DNA of 64,000 bases from Cytophagaceae bacterium (GCA_947458545.1 CANGYH010000001.1:1054001-1118000); one strand, 5' to 3'; positions 1 through 10,062 are shown, numbered from the stretch's first letter. Notes: generated from the sequence alone by a model not told the origin. A program made the numbers and translations.

Positions 1-3000
1 CCGCTTGTATTGCGTACGGTTATCAGCGCCTCGAAGGCCTGCCCCTGCCTGAGGAGTGCCGGGTCAACCGGCTTTTGCAAGGCATCAACGTACTTTACGG
101 TAACCTGCAGCCCATTAGCGGTGGCAGCCTCTTGCCCAGGGCCTGGTGTATAGGTTTGGGTTAGCCGCAAATAAACGGGTGCCTTGCCTTCGTTGGCAAC
201 AGTAGGCAGAGGCCTGCCTGCGGCTACATTAACCAAGACGGCCTTTGAGGTTACAGCTTGTTGCTGGCCACCAATGCTAACACTCGCCTGGCCCTGGCCC
301 TGCGGCAATAGCGACAAAGCCGCAAAGGCCCAGCCAAGCTCCTGGGTCGATAAGTAAGGTGAGGTACGAACTTGGTTGGCCAACGCAAGGGCAGCACCAG
401 AGGGTTTGCCCTTTGGTTGAAGCTGCACATCTATCCAGGCCAGGATTGCTTGTGTACGTAGAGGGCTGTCGTAGTCGGCCTCATAAGGTGGTGCATCTGG
501 TACGGGGGGCTGTAGCCGTGCTTGAGCCTGTGCCAACTGGCCCCTGCGCATGTAGGCTCCGGCCAACCAAATCTGGGCCTGCCGTGGCAGCCTGGGTTTT
601 TGAGCAAGCCTGTTGAGGTCTGCTTCTGCGGCATGCCTGCCAAGGCAAAATAAAACGAAGGCCAAGTTGATTTGCTCGGCAGGTTTTATGGCTCCTGCTG
701 CAGAGCGCGCTTGCTGTGAAAGGGCGCCCTGTAAACGGGGCAGCAGGGGTGAGCTTCCGTAGCCAAGCCTGTCAGCCTCTTGCAAAAACCAACAGGCATA
801 GGCTGATGCCGCCACGTCGGGTGCGCCCTCCTTAGGCCAAAGGGAGAGCAAACCTGAGGATAAGGCAAAGTTCTGCAACTGCTTTTGGGCAACCAACACG
901 TTGGATGCTGCCACAGCAGCCGTAGGTTTAGAGAGGGCCATTAGCTGAGGCAAGTAAAGCTGCGCCAGTGCGGCAGATACGTTTTGCTCTAAACAGCCAT
1001 ATGGATACTGCACCAGATAATCCAGCTTATCGGCCAGGCCTAGGGCAGGCAAAGCACTTACTTCTACACTAGCAGGCCCCGCAAGACCCTTGCCTGCCGG
1101 AGGGGGCCAGTTGCTACGTTGGCCTTGAGCTAGTAAGAAGTCGGTTACCTTGCGGATGGGGCGGTTGGCAGCCCGCACAGGTAGCCTGAAGATTCTACGG
1201 GCTTGCGCCCCTGCCCCTTGGGCTGTGATTTCTATTACAGCGAGGCCTGGCATAGTACCTGCTTGCAATTGCAAATCAATACGCTTGCGGCCGGCTTTGG
1301 GCGCTAAAGAGAGCCTTGCCGTTGGGCTACCCACCCAAGCCGCCGGGCCAGATACGATGCGGGCAGTAATACTTGCCTGCACTTGTTTGGGCAAAAAAGA
1401 TTCTACCTCTATGGGTAGCATAAACTTATCTCCTACACTGGCCAGCCGTGGCAGCGTGGCCTCCAAAATCAAGTCTGCACGGATGCGTGTGATGGCCTCG
1501 GCAGATGCGGCTGCGGTGGGCGTGTTTGCAATCAGCATCCACCTAATGGCACCTGGGTAAGCTGGTGCGGTCAGTTTGTGTAGGGCTTGCTGCCCTTCTG
1601 CCAGGGTGAAGGGCCCCAAAACCCGGCTGACGGCATCAACGGCGAGGTTGTTGCGTGCCTCCTCTTTGAGCGCGGCTGCCTTCACAAAGGCATCACCTCC
1701 TGTGGCTAATATGGGTGTGCCACCGAGATATCCACTGGTGAGGACATCGTCAAAATTGTCGAAACTGGCGATGGCCAGGGGTTGGCGGCCGTTGAGAACA
1801 GTGGCGGGATCTGGTGTACGGAAATTGGTGAGGTAAAGGAGACCCTCATCAACCATAGCGAGGACGTATGTCATAGGGCGGCCTTGAGCCTCCGATACAT
1901 GTACTTGTAGCTCTTGGCCTGGTTTGCCTTCTGCAGGCGCTTTAATGGCAGGCTTTAAGGCAAGTGTTTTATCCGCTACCTCAAGATGGAGCAGACCGTA
2001 ACTACGCAGAGGCTGCCCGACCGCTACCTTGTCGTAAGGCCTTAACAATGTGATGTGGGCATACACGTCGCGGGGAGCTTGAGCGGGCAGGGTAATCTTG
2101 ATTTGATTGCCTTCTATGTGCGCCCAATGGTGCGCTAGGGTCTGGTTGCCTGCCTCAAGGCTCACCAGGGCGCGGGTGTCAGTGTAGGCTTGGCCTTGGG
2201 GCAAATTGAGCAGCACCGCAGAACCTGGCTCGTACGTGGGCTTATCGGCAGCCAGCAGCAGGTGGCGCGCGGGGTCGGTGTCGCTACTGCCATCGTCTGG
2301 ATAGCCGACGTAGAAGATTTGGCTTGCGCTGTGGCCGGTAGAGGGGTCTTGCACCTCGAGGGCATAGCGGCCCCATTTTTCTACTTTGAAGTCGAATTGT
2401 GCCTTGCCTTGTGTAATGGGCAATGTACCCTGCTTAACTACCTGGACATGGCCGCTACCGGCAAAAACATCTGCCCCTTGAACGTCTTGGTACCACCAGA
2501 CCCAGTCTAGCCGCGTCAGTTTATACTTGAGGGGCTGTACAGATGGCTGCAACTGCTCCGTCAGCGGCGCAACGCGTACCACAGAGAGTTTGATCTGCCC
2601 GGCTAAATCATAACTGCCTGCTGCGGGTGCGGCATCTTGCTTAAGGCCAATATAGGCCTTTGCGGGGTGGACGGTGGTCTGGCTAAACTGCTGGCTAAAC
2701 TGCCCGCCCTGCTCAAAAACTTTGGTTGTAAGTGTTAGCCGTACGGGGGCTTCTGGGGCAAACGCTGGCGGTGTAAACTCTAACTGTGCCAGGCCGCTGG
2801 CGTCTGTCTGGGTATTTATGCTTATGGCCGTCGGTGGCAAAGAGGAGGCTGGGCGCAGTGTGTTTCTAAAGGCAAAATCTGCAAACTGCGCCGGGGCAAA
2901 GTCTGTGTAGGCAGCTTGGCCGGCAACGGCAACTTTCAGATTGGCGGCCGGGCTACCGTAGAGGTAACGGGCACTCAAATGGGCGGTAGCAGCCTGCCCA

Positions 3001-5300
3001 GCCAAAAAGGACGCCTGGCTGAATTTGACCGCCAATGCCATTCGGTTGGGGCGGATTGTCTCTACAGATACGTTGTGGTAGAAGCTCTGGCCGGCTACGG
3101 TGGCCACTATCTGGTAGCCACCCGTTGGGGCCGACGGTTCGGTGGGGATGTTCCAGCGGTAATGCTGCCCGAGAGTTTCTGCTTTTGCCCGTCGGTAGAT
3201 ACTGGCTCCTCGGCTATTGGTTACCTCTAGCACCACCGGTGCCAATAAAAGGGCCGCACTGGCTCCCTGCAAAATCATACCTACATGTAGGGTATCGCCA
3301 GGGCGGTAGGTACCTCGCTCTGTATAGATAAAGGCTTTGAGGGGGGAGGCCGTAGCCGGGCTTGTGGCTTGGCCCTTGGCCAACTCTTTTGCAAAGGGGG
3401 TAAGGGTTAGGTCTCTGCCGGGCTTCAGGTTGAGGTAGGCAACGCTGCCCTTTGCCTCAGCCAAGGCAAGTATGGGGGTAGGCCGCTCAGGTAGGTCCTC
3501 AAACAAAGCCAGGCCGTCTGCATCTGATGTCGCCTGGGCAATAACCTGGTGTTGCTTTCCTAGGAGTTGAATCTTAACCCCGGCCGAAGGTTTGGCCGTG
3601 GCTAGGTCTGTGGCAATTATGTGCACCTGCCTGGGCCCTACCCTGCCCTGCAGTGCAAGGTTGCTACGCAAAAGATAGGTACCTACCTGGGTACGCCCAC
3701 CTTCCAGCCCTTCTAAATCGCTGTAGGCATAAGACTCCAGGCACGGCGCCGGTGCTGTGCTTGGGTAATAGTTCCCTTCTTCGTCGTAGGTGTAGGAAGA
3801 TTGCCCAGTCCAATCGCCATAGCCGTAAGACTCATTGTCGTCGTCGAAGCCTGGCTCTGGCGTTGGAAGCTGATCTGGTACTGAGGTAAGCCCCCCTGCG
3901 GCATCTGGGGCTTCTTCGCAGCGGTACCGCATCTGTGCCGGGGTAAAACTTAGCTGCACAAAGTGCAAGGCCGTAGGTGCATCGGCTACAAAGCGTGTGA
4001 TATCAACCTGGTAGCGGGTATAGTCTGCAGGTTGGGCATCCGCCGGCAGATTTACCATCAACTTGCCCACGGGCCGCCCAATGGTGCGTTGGTAAAAACC
4101 ATTGAAGGTGGTGCGAGGGTCTGTCTGAGCCAGGAAGGCAGGGATGTTGGCCGGGAAAATGCGATAGATGCGAAGCGTGGCCTGGCGCAGGGCCCGGGCC
4201 TCGAAAGAGAGCATTGAGCGGCTGCCTTGCGCAGGCACTATGTACCCACTGCCCGGCATGCGCAGACCAGGCAAGGCCGGGCGCAGCGTTACGGGTACAT
4301 GCAGGTCTTGCTGCAAGGTTTGCCCGCTTGCCGCCGCTAAGCCCGCGGCTACAAGTAGCGACTGTGCTCCATAGGCATCGGCCGGCAGCGGCAATGTGGC
4401 CGAACAACCTTCTGCCAAGGCTTGGCCGGTGGCCATGTTCTGCAAAAAGATTAGGCCTTGCAGGTTTTGGTCTGGCTGCAGGGGTTGGGTAAAATGCAGC
4501 ACCAGGCTGTGGTCTGGGCCCTGTGCCTCTTCTACATCAAAGAGCGTAAAAGTGCCTTTGGGCGGTAAACTGAGTAGCCTGGCTATGTTGCCTTTGCCAC
4601 CCAGCAGTGCCAGATCTGCCTGCAGAGACGCTGATACTACTTTGCCAGTGCGCGGGTCTGGCAGATGCAGGGTATGAAGGGTACCGTCTTGGCTGTGGGT
4701 CCACCGGTCGGGCGCTGGCATACCTATGGCTTGCACGGCCTGCTCTACCAGCCGCGCAGGTACATAGTCTGATGTTTGCAGGGTTGCTAAAAGTCCACCA
4801 TCTGGGCTGAATCCTACGCCTTTGAAACGTGCCTGCAAAGCCTCGGTGGTCAATGCAAAGGCAAACGTTTTTAGGGCTTTGGTCTGAATGTTAAACAGCT
4901 TATCTAGCGCCAACTCTACCAAAAAGGGCGTGTCGTAGGGCAAGAGTGTATCTGGCCGAAAAACCAGCGTTTGTGCATCCCTCCAAAAAAGGGTGCCCTC
5001 TAATTGGGGGCGTATTTGCAGTATGGGCTCAGCCAGGGCAGCCTGGCGAGCCTGGCTGTCCACCGGTTCTGCAAAGGCAATAACAATAGGTTCTTTTACT
5101 GACCGCACGCCACCCGAGTAGCCCACAACCCATTGAGAAAATCGCGGGTCTAAAGCTTGCCCAGACAGCATGGCCGACATCCGCTCTCCGCTGAAAGCCC
5201 CAAACGGCGACTGACGTAACTGAACTAACCCCGCAATTAAAGACGCTACGGCAATAACCGCCAGCAAGAGCCAACTGCGTACCGGCAAAACACCCTTCAT
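1..5300 (-). CDS. Alpha-2-macroglobulin family protein with thioester motif (C-terminus beyond left edge)
   Basis: A long minus-strand frame opens at ATG 5300 and stays open to the left edge, giving about 1766 codons without a stop; the C-terminus lies outside. Residues 8-27 form one hydrophobic segment with no lipobox, so the protein is probably anchored to a membrane and faces the periplasm. An MG2-like stretch containing YRPGDTLHVG starts near residue 658. The bacterial A2M signature VDEGLL..T.F.TPDP follows, and then the thioester motif YPYGCLEQ with Cys1436 (codon 995-993), leading into a helical thioester domain. In this family Cys and Gln form an internal thioester that traps an attacking protease covalently; bacterial members are thought to protect the periplasm and are often paired with PbpC, which would lie off-window. 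Frame, motif order and length make the family call firm; the substrate is not known. Confidence 0.93.
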   Translation of the reverse strand, partial: MKGVLPVRSWLLLAVIAVASLIAGLVQLRQSPFGAFSGERMSAMLSGQALDPRFSQWVVGYSGGVRSVKEPIVIAFAEPVDSQARQAALAEPILQIRPQLEGTLFWRDAQTLVFRPDTLLPYDTPFLVELALDKLFNIQTKALKTFAFALTTEALQARFKGVGFSPDGGLLATLQTSDYVPARLVEQAVQAIGMPAPDRWTHSQDGTLHTLHLPDPRTGKVVSASLQADLALLGGKGNIARLLSLPPKGTFTLFDVEEAQGPDHSLVLHFTQPLQPDQNLQGLIFLQNMATGQALAEGCSATLPLPADAYGAQSLLVAAGLAAASGQTLQQDLHVPVTLRPALPGLRMPGSGYIVPAQGSRSMLSFEARALRQATLRIYRIFPANIPAFLAQTDPRTTFNGFYQRTIGRPVGKLMVNLPADAQPADYTRYQVDITRFVADAPTALHFVQLSFTPAQMRYRCEEAPDAAGGLTSVPDQLPTPEPGFDDDNESYGYGDWTGQSSYTYDEEGNYYPSTAPAPCLESYAYSDLEGLEGGRTQVGTYLLRSNLALQGRVGPRQVHIIATDLATAKPSAGVKIQLLGKQHQVIAQATSDADGLALFEDLPERPTPILALAEAKGSVAYLNLKPGRDLTLTPFAKELAKGQATSPATASPLKAFIYTERGTYRPGDTLHVGMILQGASAALLLAPVVLEVTNSRGASIYRRAKAETLGQHYRWNIPTEPSAPTGGYQIVATVAGQSFYHNVSVETIRPNRMALAVKFSQASFLAGQAATAHLSARYLYGSPAANLKVAVAGQAAYTDFAPAQFADFAFRNTLRPASSLPPTAISINTQTDASGLAQLEFTPPAFAPEAPVRLTLTTKVFEQGGQFSQQFSQTTVHPAKAYIGLKQDAAPAAGSYDLAGQIKLSVVRVAPLTEQLQPSVQPLKYKLTRLDWVWWYQDVQGADVFAGSGHVQVVKQGTLPITQGKAQFDFKVEKWGRYALEVQDPSTGHSASQIFYVGYPDDGSSDTDPARHLLLAADKPTYEPGSAVLLNLPQGQAYTDTRALVSLEAGNQTLAHHWAHIEGNQIKITLPAQAPRDVYAHITLLRPYDKVAVGQPLRSYGLLHLEVADKTLALKPAIKAPAEGKPGQELQVHVSEAQGRPMTYVLAMVDEGLLYLTNFRTPDPATVLNGRQPLAIASFDNFDDVLTSGYLGGTPILATGGDAFVKAAALKEEARNNLAVDAVSRVLGPFTLAEGQQALHKLTAPAYPGAIRWMLIANTPTAAASAEAITRIRADLILEATLPRLASVGDKFMLPIEVESFLPKQVQASITARIVSGPAAWVGSPTARLSLAPKAGRKRIDLQLQAGTMPGLAVIEITAQGAGAQARRIFRLPVRAANRPIRKVTDFLLAQGQRSNWPPPAGKGLAGPASVEVSALPALGLADKLDYLVQYPYGCLEQNVSAALAQLYLPQLMALSKPTAAVAASNVLVAQKQLQNFALSSGLLSLWPKEGAPDVAASAYACWFLQEADRLGYGSSPLLPRLQGALSQQARSAAGAIKPAEQINLAFVLFCLGRHAAEADLNRLAQKPRLPRQAQIWLAGAYMRRGQLAQAQARLQPPVPDAPPYEADYDSPLRTQAILAWIDVQLQPKGKPSGAALALANQVRTSPYLSTQELGWAFAALSLLPQGQGQASVSIGGQQQAVTSKAVLVNVAAGRPLPTVANEGKAPVYLRLTQTYTPGPGQEAATANGLQVTVKYVDALQKPVDPALLRQGQAFEALITVRNTS

Positions 5301-5444
5301 AGCGGGCAAGATAGGCTGTCAACCTGCATGTGTTTGCCATCTTCGGCTAAGTGCCCACAAGCAATGAGCCTTACCTTTAGTACATACCCAGGTGTAAGAT
5401 AATACAGGTTACACGTATAAATTTTAGATAAAACGAAAAAATTA

Positions 5445-5461
5445 CGTGCATTTTTTGCACG
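5445..5461. promoter_or_regulatory. Perfect inverted repeat overlapping the -33 element (candidate operator)
   Basis: CGTGCA, five T residues, then TGCACG: a 6-bp perfect inverted repeat whose right arm contains the TTTG of the -33 element. The position suits a repressor or activator site. No regulator can be assigned. Confidence 0.35.
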
Positions 5462-5486
5462 AACCAAAGTTTGCTACTTATCTTTG
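5454..5486 (+). promoter_or_regulatory. Bacteroidota-type promoter for the 1419-aa T9SS gene
   Basis: TTTG (5454-5457), 21-bp spacer, TATCTTTG (5479-5486). This matches the phylum consensus TTTG-N19-21-TAnnTTTG exactly. It predicts a start point near 5490 and an untranslated leader of about 160 nt. Confidence 0.65.
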
Positions 5487-5650
5487 AACCGTATTAGACG
5501 CTAATCGTTAGAGAGTGGCTACTCAATGGCCTTAGTGTGATTTACAGAGCTATGGCATTTAGGGCGTACGCAATCTGCTTACGCACGCCCCTCAAAGGCA
5601 ATGGCGGCAACAAAACCACAAAACTTATTTTTTACAAATTCCTAATTCGC

Positions 5651-8600
5651 ATGGAATTACTTCGATTACAAACCGCTACCAAGTACGCTGCGCTCATCTT
5701 GATGAGTGTTTTGTGCATGGGCACCGCGAGCGCCCAATGGGGGCCAGGTGGGGTGGGTAATACCGCGGGAACCCTGCAGGGAAGTATGCTGGCCCAGCCT
5801 GCCATTAGGGGCTGGTACACAGCCGACCTTTGCTCTACGATGACGAGCTCTACCGCTGTTGAGCGTTGGAGAGACAGATCTCGGCGTAACATCTATGCAG
5901 ATGCGCCCGCTGACCCTGCACAGAAACCTGCCTTAATAGCCAATGCAGCCAATGGTAGGCCTGCGGTGCGGTTTTCAGGTGCGGGCAACGCTTGCCTAAC
6001 CAGCAGAGTAATGGCCAGCACGCCCAGCAGCCAGCTCACGGTGATGGCCGTTGCACGCAACGTAGCTACGTCTAATGCCATCGGAGGTATAGTGGCTTAC
6101 AATGGTTTTCAGGGCATGTTTGCCGCCTACACGGCTGGCCCGCCCAGCAACCTGCAGTTTACAATGGACGGTAATGGCGCAAGCCCTGCCAATGCAGCCT
6201 CTACCCAGCGGGCCGTAGGTACAGGCTTTCGCATCCTAACGGGTATGTATGGCAGTACGGCCAATATGCTCAACAGCCGCATGTTTATGGACGGCACGCT
6301 CGAGAAGGTGCAAAACCCGGCGGCCTCTCCCAACCCTGCCTTGTTGGCCTATACCCAGATGCAGCTCGGCGGGCGTACCTGGGGCAACCAGCCCAACCGG
6401 ATTTTTGCCGGAGACATTGCCGAAGTCATCGTTTTTGACCAGCCCATAGACTCGGCGCAGCGCATTATCGTAGAGAATTACCTGGCCGAGAAGTATGGCC
6501 TTACGCTGCGCAACCGTCGGTTTGCCTTTGGAAACACAAGCCGGTTTGATTTGGCAGGCATAGGTATGGCTTTCAACAACAGCAGGCACGACTCTGCCAC
6601 CAGCTCTTTACTGACGGTGGCAGCGCCAGAAGCCTTAGCACCGAACCGCTACATGCTGTTTGGCCACAACAATGCCGACGCAGCTACACTTGGCACTACC
6701 GAAACGCCTGGGAATGATGTGACCTTCGTCCGCCGCGTTGCGCGCGAGTGGCGCTTTAATAAAACCGGCGGAGACCTAGGCTCTACCAGGCTCTATGTAG
6801 ATTTTAACGGATTGAATGCCAGCGTACCCGCAGGTTTTACACGAGGCATTTTTATCGACGCCGACGGGGACTTCCGCACCGGTGCCACTTTTGTGGATTT
6901 GCTGCCCAGCCAAGCAGGGGTTTATGTAACGCCTCGCATCAATATTGCAGACGGGTCTTTTATCACCTTAGGATGCGTTAAGCGGGTGGTTTCTTTTGTG
7001 GCCCCCACCAGCCAGGGCTTCGAGGATCAGACGGAATACCCTTTGCTGCAAGCCAGGCTTAACTTCCCCTACCCTGCTACTTCCAATCTGGATGTTGTGG
7101 TAGATTATTCTGTGTCGCCCTATGGAACGTTTTTGGCTACCGGCCCTTGTTTTGATCTCAATGCCTGCGATTTTGACAATGGCCGTAGCCAGCTCATCAT
7201 CCCTGCAGGGCAGCAGACGGTAGATCTTAACCAAGATGCCTTTGACGTTGACGCTGCGCTGTTTGTGCACAACGACACCGCCGCCGAGCCCAATGCCGAG
7301 AGCATCCGCCTGACGCTGACCAATGCCGTAAACGCTGGCCTTGGGGCGCAGGCAACCCATACCTATACCATTATAGACGACGATTTCTTTAGGAAGATTG
7401 GCTATGTGTCAGGGCAAAATGCATATAGCTGGAACGAGCTAGACGCAGGCCAATACAAAGACACCAGCTTTGTGATATCTCTGCCTGCGGGGCAAACAGG
7501 TGGGCCCTCTTTTGTGACGGTTGTAGGCACAGGAAGTGCCAAAGCTGGCAAAGACTATCTGTTGTTAGATGCAGCTGAACCAGCAGACTCTGCGGTGCGC
7601 CTGCAGATAGGGGATCTAGACCAAACCGTGCGCCTCCGCATAAGGCTGCTGGGCGAGCAGGTGAATGAAAACACAGAGAGTGTCACATTCACACTTACGC
7701 GGCCAAGCTCTGCCACGCTCAGCGGCACGGCGCCTATTACGGCCTCCATCACAATTACAGACAACGATCCGCTGCCTCAGGTATCTTTTAATCTGATGCC
7801 CAGCTCTAGCAGCGAGTCTATGGGCATGCTGACGGTGAAGGTGCGACTAAATGTTGAAAGCGGTAAACTTGTAACGATACCCTTTTTTACCAGCGCCGGG
7901 ACGGCCACCGCCGACGGTGTTGACTGGGATAACATCAGTCCGTCGCCGGTGTACATCCAGCCTGGCGACACTACAGGCACCATTACGCTAGAAATAATTG
8001 ACGATAGGGACGAGGAAGATGATGAAACCATCGCCATCAGCATGGGTACGCCTACCAATGCTGTGGCAAGTACAACACCCTACACCTTTACCATTACAGA
8101 CAATGACGTCTTTGGAGATACTGGCCCCGGCGGCGTAGACCAGTTGGGCAACGATGGCACCCTTGAGCTTTGGTTTGCTGCCGACGAGAGCGTTACCGTT
8201 AGCGGTGGATCTACCATTGCGCGCTGGGCCAATATCTCTGGCCGCACCGGGCGCGATGCCCTGCCCGTGGCTGGCGGCAGTATACCAGCGCCTACCTTGG
8301 TAGGCAATGCCTTGTATGGCAGACCCGTTGTCAGGTTCAACAATCAAGTTTTGACGGGTACACTTACCCGGCCTGTGCCCGGCAGCCCACTTACCATGTT
8401 CGCCGTGGCGCGGCAAAACAGCGCTCCGGCAACAGTTAGCGGCCAAACCCTGGGAGCCATCTTCTCTACTGATCGGTGGGCAGGCATTAGCAGCTATGGT
8501 ACCAATTATCTGGCAGAAGGCTTTACCACCAGCCCGACGTTTGTGTACCCCACAGCCACTAATACAGCCAACACGGGCTGGAGCAACAGCGCCATCAACA

Positions 8601-9910
8601 GTTTCCAACTGCTTACGGCGCAATACACACAAAACAATACCCAAGGGTCTTCGATATACGCCAACGGGGCCCTGCACGAGACCAGCACTGCAGCGGGGGT
8701 AAACATAGACGTTCACTCATCTTTCAGGATGGGCGTACGGCACCCCAACTCGTCTGGCTTCTACTTTCGGGGAGATGTGGCAGAGGTCATCTTCTTTACC
8801 AGCGCACTCAATACTACCCGTCGCACCTTGGTAGAGAACTACCTGGCTGCCAAATACGGGCTTACTATTGCCAACAACTATTTTGCCGGAGCAGATACCG
8901 CTTTCCGCTACGAGCTTGCCGGTATCGGCACATCAGACGGCACGAGCAACAACAAGCATCGGCAGGCCGAGTGTGGGGGGCTGATTGTACGCCAACGCAA
9001 CAACACGCTCAATGGCACAAACGAGTATCTGCTCTTTGGCCGTAACAGCGGCAACGCCGGCACTACGGTTGTCAACATCAGTGGTGGCTTAAGCGAGGTC
9101 TGGACAAGAGGATTCTATCTACAAAAGACCGGCTCAATAGACGTACGCCTCACCTTTGATTATGACAAGGCCGGCATTACGCACAATCCTTTGCCCGAGC
9201 GCGAGTATTACCTACTTTTCCGCAGCAGTGCCTTTGGAAGTTGGAGCAAGGTTGCAGGCGCGGCGCCCAGCCTTGTTGGAAACCAGGTAAGCTTTGAGGT
9301 AGATAACTCTATGTTGCCCAACGGTTACTACACGCTGGGCCGAACAGACCCAGCAATTTTGCCAGTAGTTTTTGCCGGTTTTGACGCTTACCGCAAAGGG
9401 GGCATCGTCCAACTGCGTTGGAGCACTGCATCTGAAACGAATAGCGATAGGTTTGAGATAGAGCGCTCGGCCGACGGGCAGGCCTATACCAAGATTGGGC
9501 AAGTGCAGGCCGCAGGCCACTCGACCCAAAGGCTTAACTACGACTTTGCCGACAATAAGCCGTTGGCCGGTAAGGCATACTATCGCCTCCGCCAGCTAGA
9601 CCGTGACCAATCCGTAACCATGAGTCCGGTTCGGGTAGTAAACAACCAGGTGGGAGGCGCAGGCTTTACCCAGGTGAAGCTGTACCCTAACCCCGTGCAA
9701 GACGCCCTTACGGTAAACCTGCCTGCTGAGGTTGAGCTGCAGAGCGTGCAAGTCTTTGATACCAAGGGGATGGCTATGACTATACCTGCCTCTATATATG
9801 CAGATGGAGTGCCTATGCTGGACATGGGCTCGCTACCTAAGGGGTACTATCTGCTACACCTCAAACTCAGTACCGGAGAGGTTGTGGTCAGGAATGTGGT
9901 GAAACAATAA
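5651..9910 (+). CDS. Secreted LamG/DUF8202/Calx-beta protein with T9SS C-terminal sorting domain
   Basis: The 1419-aa product starts at ATG 5651, which gives a standard signal peptide ending in ASA before QWGPG. Visible modules are: LamG-like jelly roll about 54-287, ending VENYLAEKYGLTL; a DUF8202-like segment to about 445; three Calx-beta repeats about 446-577, 584-705 and 707-819, each ending in a T/I-I-x-D-D/N-D pattern; a second LamG-like domain about 838-1061, ending VENYLAAKYGLTI; a second DUF8202-like segment to about 1233; a fibronectin-like segment WSTASETNSDRFEIERS from about 1240; and a T9SS type A sorting domain from LYPNPVQ (about 1345) to the end. It should be exported by Sec, moved through the outer membrane by the type IX system and attached to the surface or released. 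The role is unknown; adhesion or glycan binding is an inference from LamG and Calx-beta folds. Confidence 0.9.
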   Translation: MELLRLQTATKYAALILMSVLCMGTASAQWGPGGVGNTAGTLQGSMLAQPAIRGWYTADLCSTMTSSTAVERWRDRSRRNIYADAPADPAQKPALIANAANGRPAVRFSGAGNACLTSRVMASTPSSQLTVMAVARNVATSNAIGGIVAYNGFQGMFAAYTAGPPSNLQFTMDGNGASPANAASTQRAVGTGFRILTGMYGSTANMLNSRMFMDGTLEKVQNPAASPNPALLAYTQMQLGGRTWGNQPNRIFAGDIAEVIVFDQPIDSAQRIIVENYLAEKYGLTLRNRRFAFGNTSRFDLAGIGMAFNNSRHDSATSSLLTVAAPEALAPNRYMLFGHNNADAATLGTTETPGNDVTFVRRVAREWRFNKTGGDLGSTRLYVDFNGLNASVPAGFTRGIFIDADGDFRTGATFVDLLPSQAGVYVTPRINIADGSFITLGCVKRVVSFVAPTSQGFEDQTEYPLLQARLNFPYPATSNLDVVVDYSVSPYGTFLATGPCFDLNACDFDNGRSQLIIPAGQQTVDLNQDAFDVDAALFVHNDTAAEPNAESIRLTLTNAVNAGLGAQATHTYTIIDDDFFRKIGYVSGQNAYSWNELDAGQYKDTSFVISLPAGQTGGPSFVTVVGTGSAKAGKDYLLLDAAEPADSAVRLQIGDLDQTVRLRIRLLGEQVNENTESVTFTLTRPSSATLSGTAPITASITITDNDPLPQVSFNLMPSSSSESMGMLTVKVRLNVESGKLVTIPFFTSAGTATADGVDWDNISPSPVYIQPGDTTGTITLEIIDDRDEEDDETIAISMGTPTNAVASTTPYTFTITDNDVFGDTGPGGVDQLGNDGTLELWFAADESVTVSGGSTIARWANISGRTGRDALPVAGGSIPAPTLVGNALYGRPVVRFNNQVLTGTLTRPVPGSPLTMFAVARQNSAPATVSGQTLGAIFSTDRWAGISSYGTNYLAEGFTTSPTFVYPTATNTANTGWSNSAINSFQLLTAQYTQNNTQGSSIYANGALHETSTAAGVNIDVHSSFRMGVRHPNSSGFYFRGDVAEVIFFTSALNTTRRTLVENYLAAKYGLTIANNYFAGADTAFRYELAGIGTSDGTSNNKHRQAECGGLIVRQRNNTLNGTNEYLLFGRNSGNAGTTVVNISGGLSEVWTRGFYLQKTGSIDVRLTFDYDKAGITHNPLPEREYYLLFRSSAFGSWSKVAGAAPSLVGNQVSFEVDNSMLPNGYYTLGRTDPAILPVVFAGFDAYRKGGIVQLRWSTASETNSDRFEIERSADGQAYTKIGQVQAAGHSTQRLNYDFADNKPLAGKAYYRLRQLDRDQSVTMSPVRVVNNQVGGAGFTQVKLYPNPVQDALTVNLPAEVELQSVQVFDTKGMAMTIPASIYADGVPMLDMGSLPKGYYLLHLKLSTGEVVVRNVVKQ

Positions 9911-9968
9911 AACTTACGTGGACCGTCCATTGCGGTTTTTCGTAATAACACTGGTTTTTACAGCACTA

Positions 9969-9976
9969 TACCTTTG
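9969..9976 (+). promoter_or_regulatory. -7 box upstream of the exopolysaccharide export genes
   Basis: TACCTTTG matches TAnnTTTG; no convincing -33 TTG lies 19-21 bp upstream. If used, transcription starts near 9980 and the leader before the Wza-like gene is about 85-150 nt and includes the hairpin at 10099-10134. Confidence 0.4.
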
Positions 9977-10062
9977 TAAGGGTAAAAGTCGTAGAAGGGC
10001 AGCCAGGTATGGCTCCGGCACTGCTGCACAGATTGCTCTAACTCCTCAAAGCGTATTAAATT

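Larger units (their letters stand above)
5301..5650. other. Divergent intergenic region between the A2M gene and the T9SS gene
   Basis: This 350-nt AT-rich stretch holds no gene. It carries a good promoter for the rightward gene (5454-5486) and a perfect inverted repeat over its -33 element (5445-5461). On the minus strand, TATCTTG sits a few bases before the A2M ATG (5307-5313) and resembles a -7 box with one T missing. An in-frame start at 5537 exists but would put 38 residues in front of a normal signal peptide, so 5651 is preferred for the gene to the right. Confidence 0.6.

Noticed and set aside
1150-4810. Several plus-strand frames of 60-136 codons across the left end
   Set aside because: They are antisense to one continuous minus-strand A2M frame that carries family motifs; none has recognisable features.
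5537-5650. Earlier start of the 1419-aa T9SS protein
   Set aside because: It would place 38 residues before a normal signal peptide.
7988-8716. 242-codon minus-strand frame
   Set aside because: Antisense to the T9SS gene, no signal or domain; codon-bias shadow.
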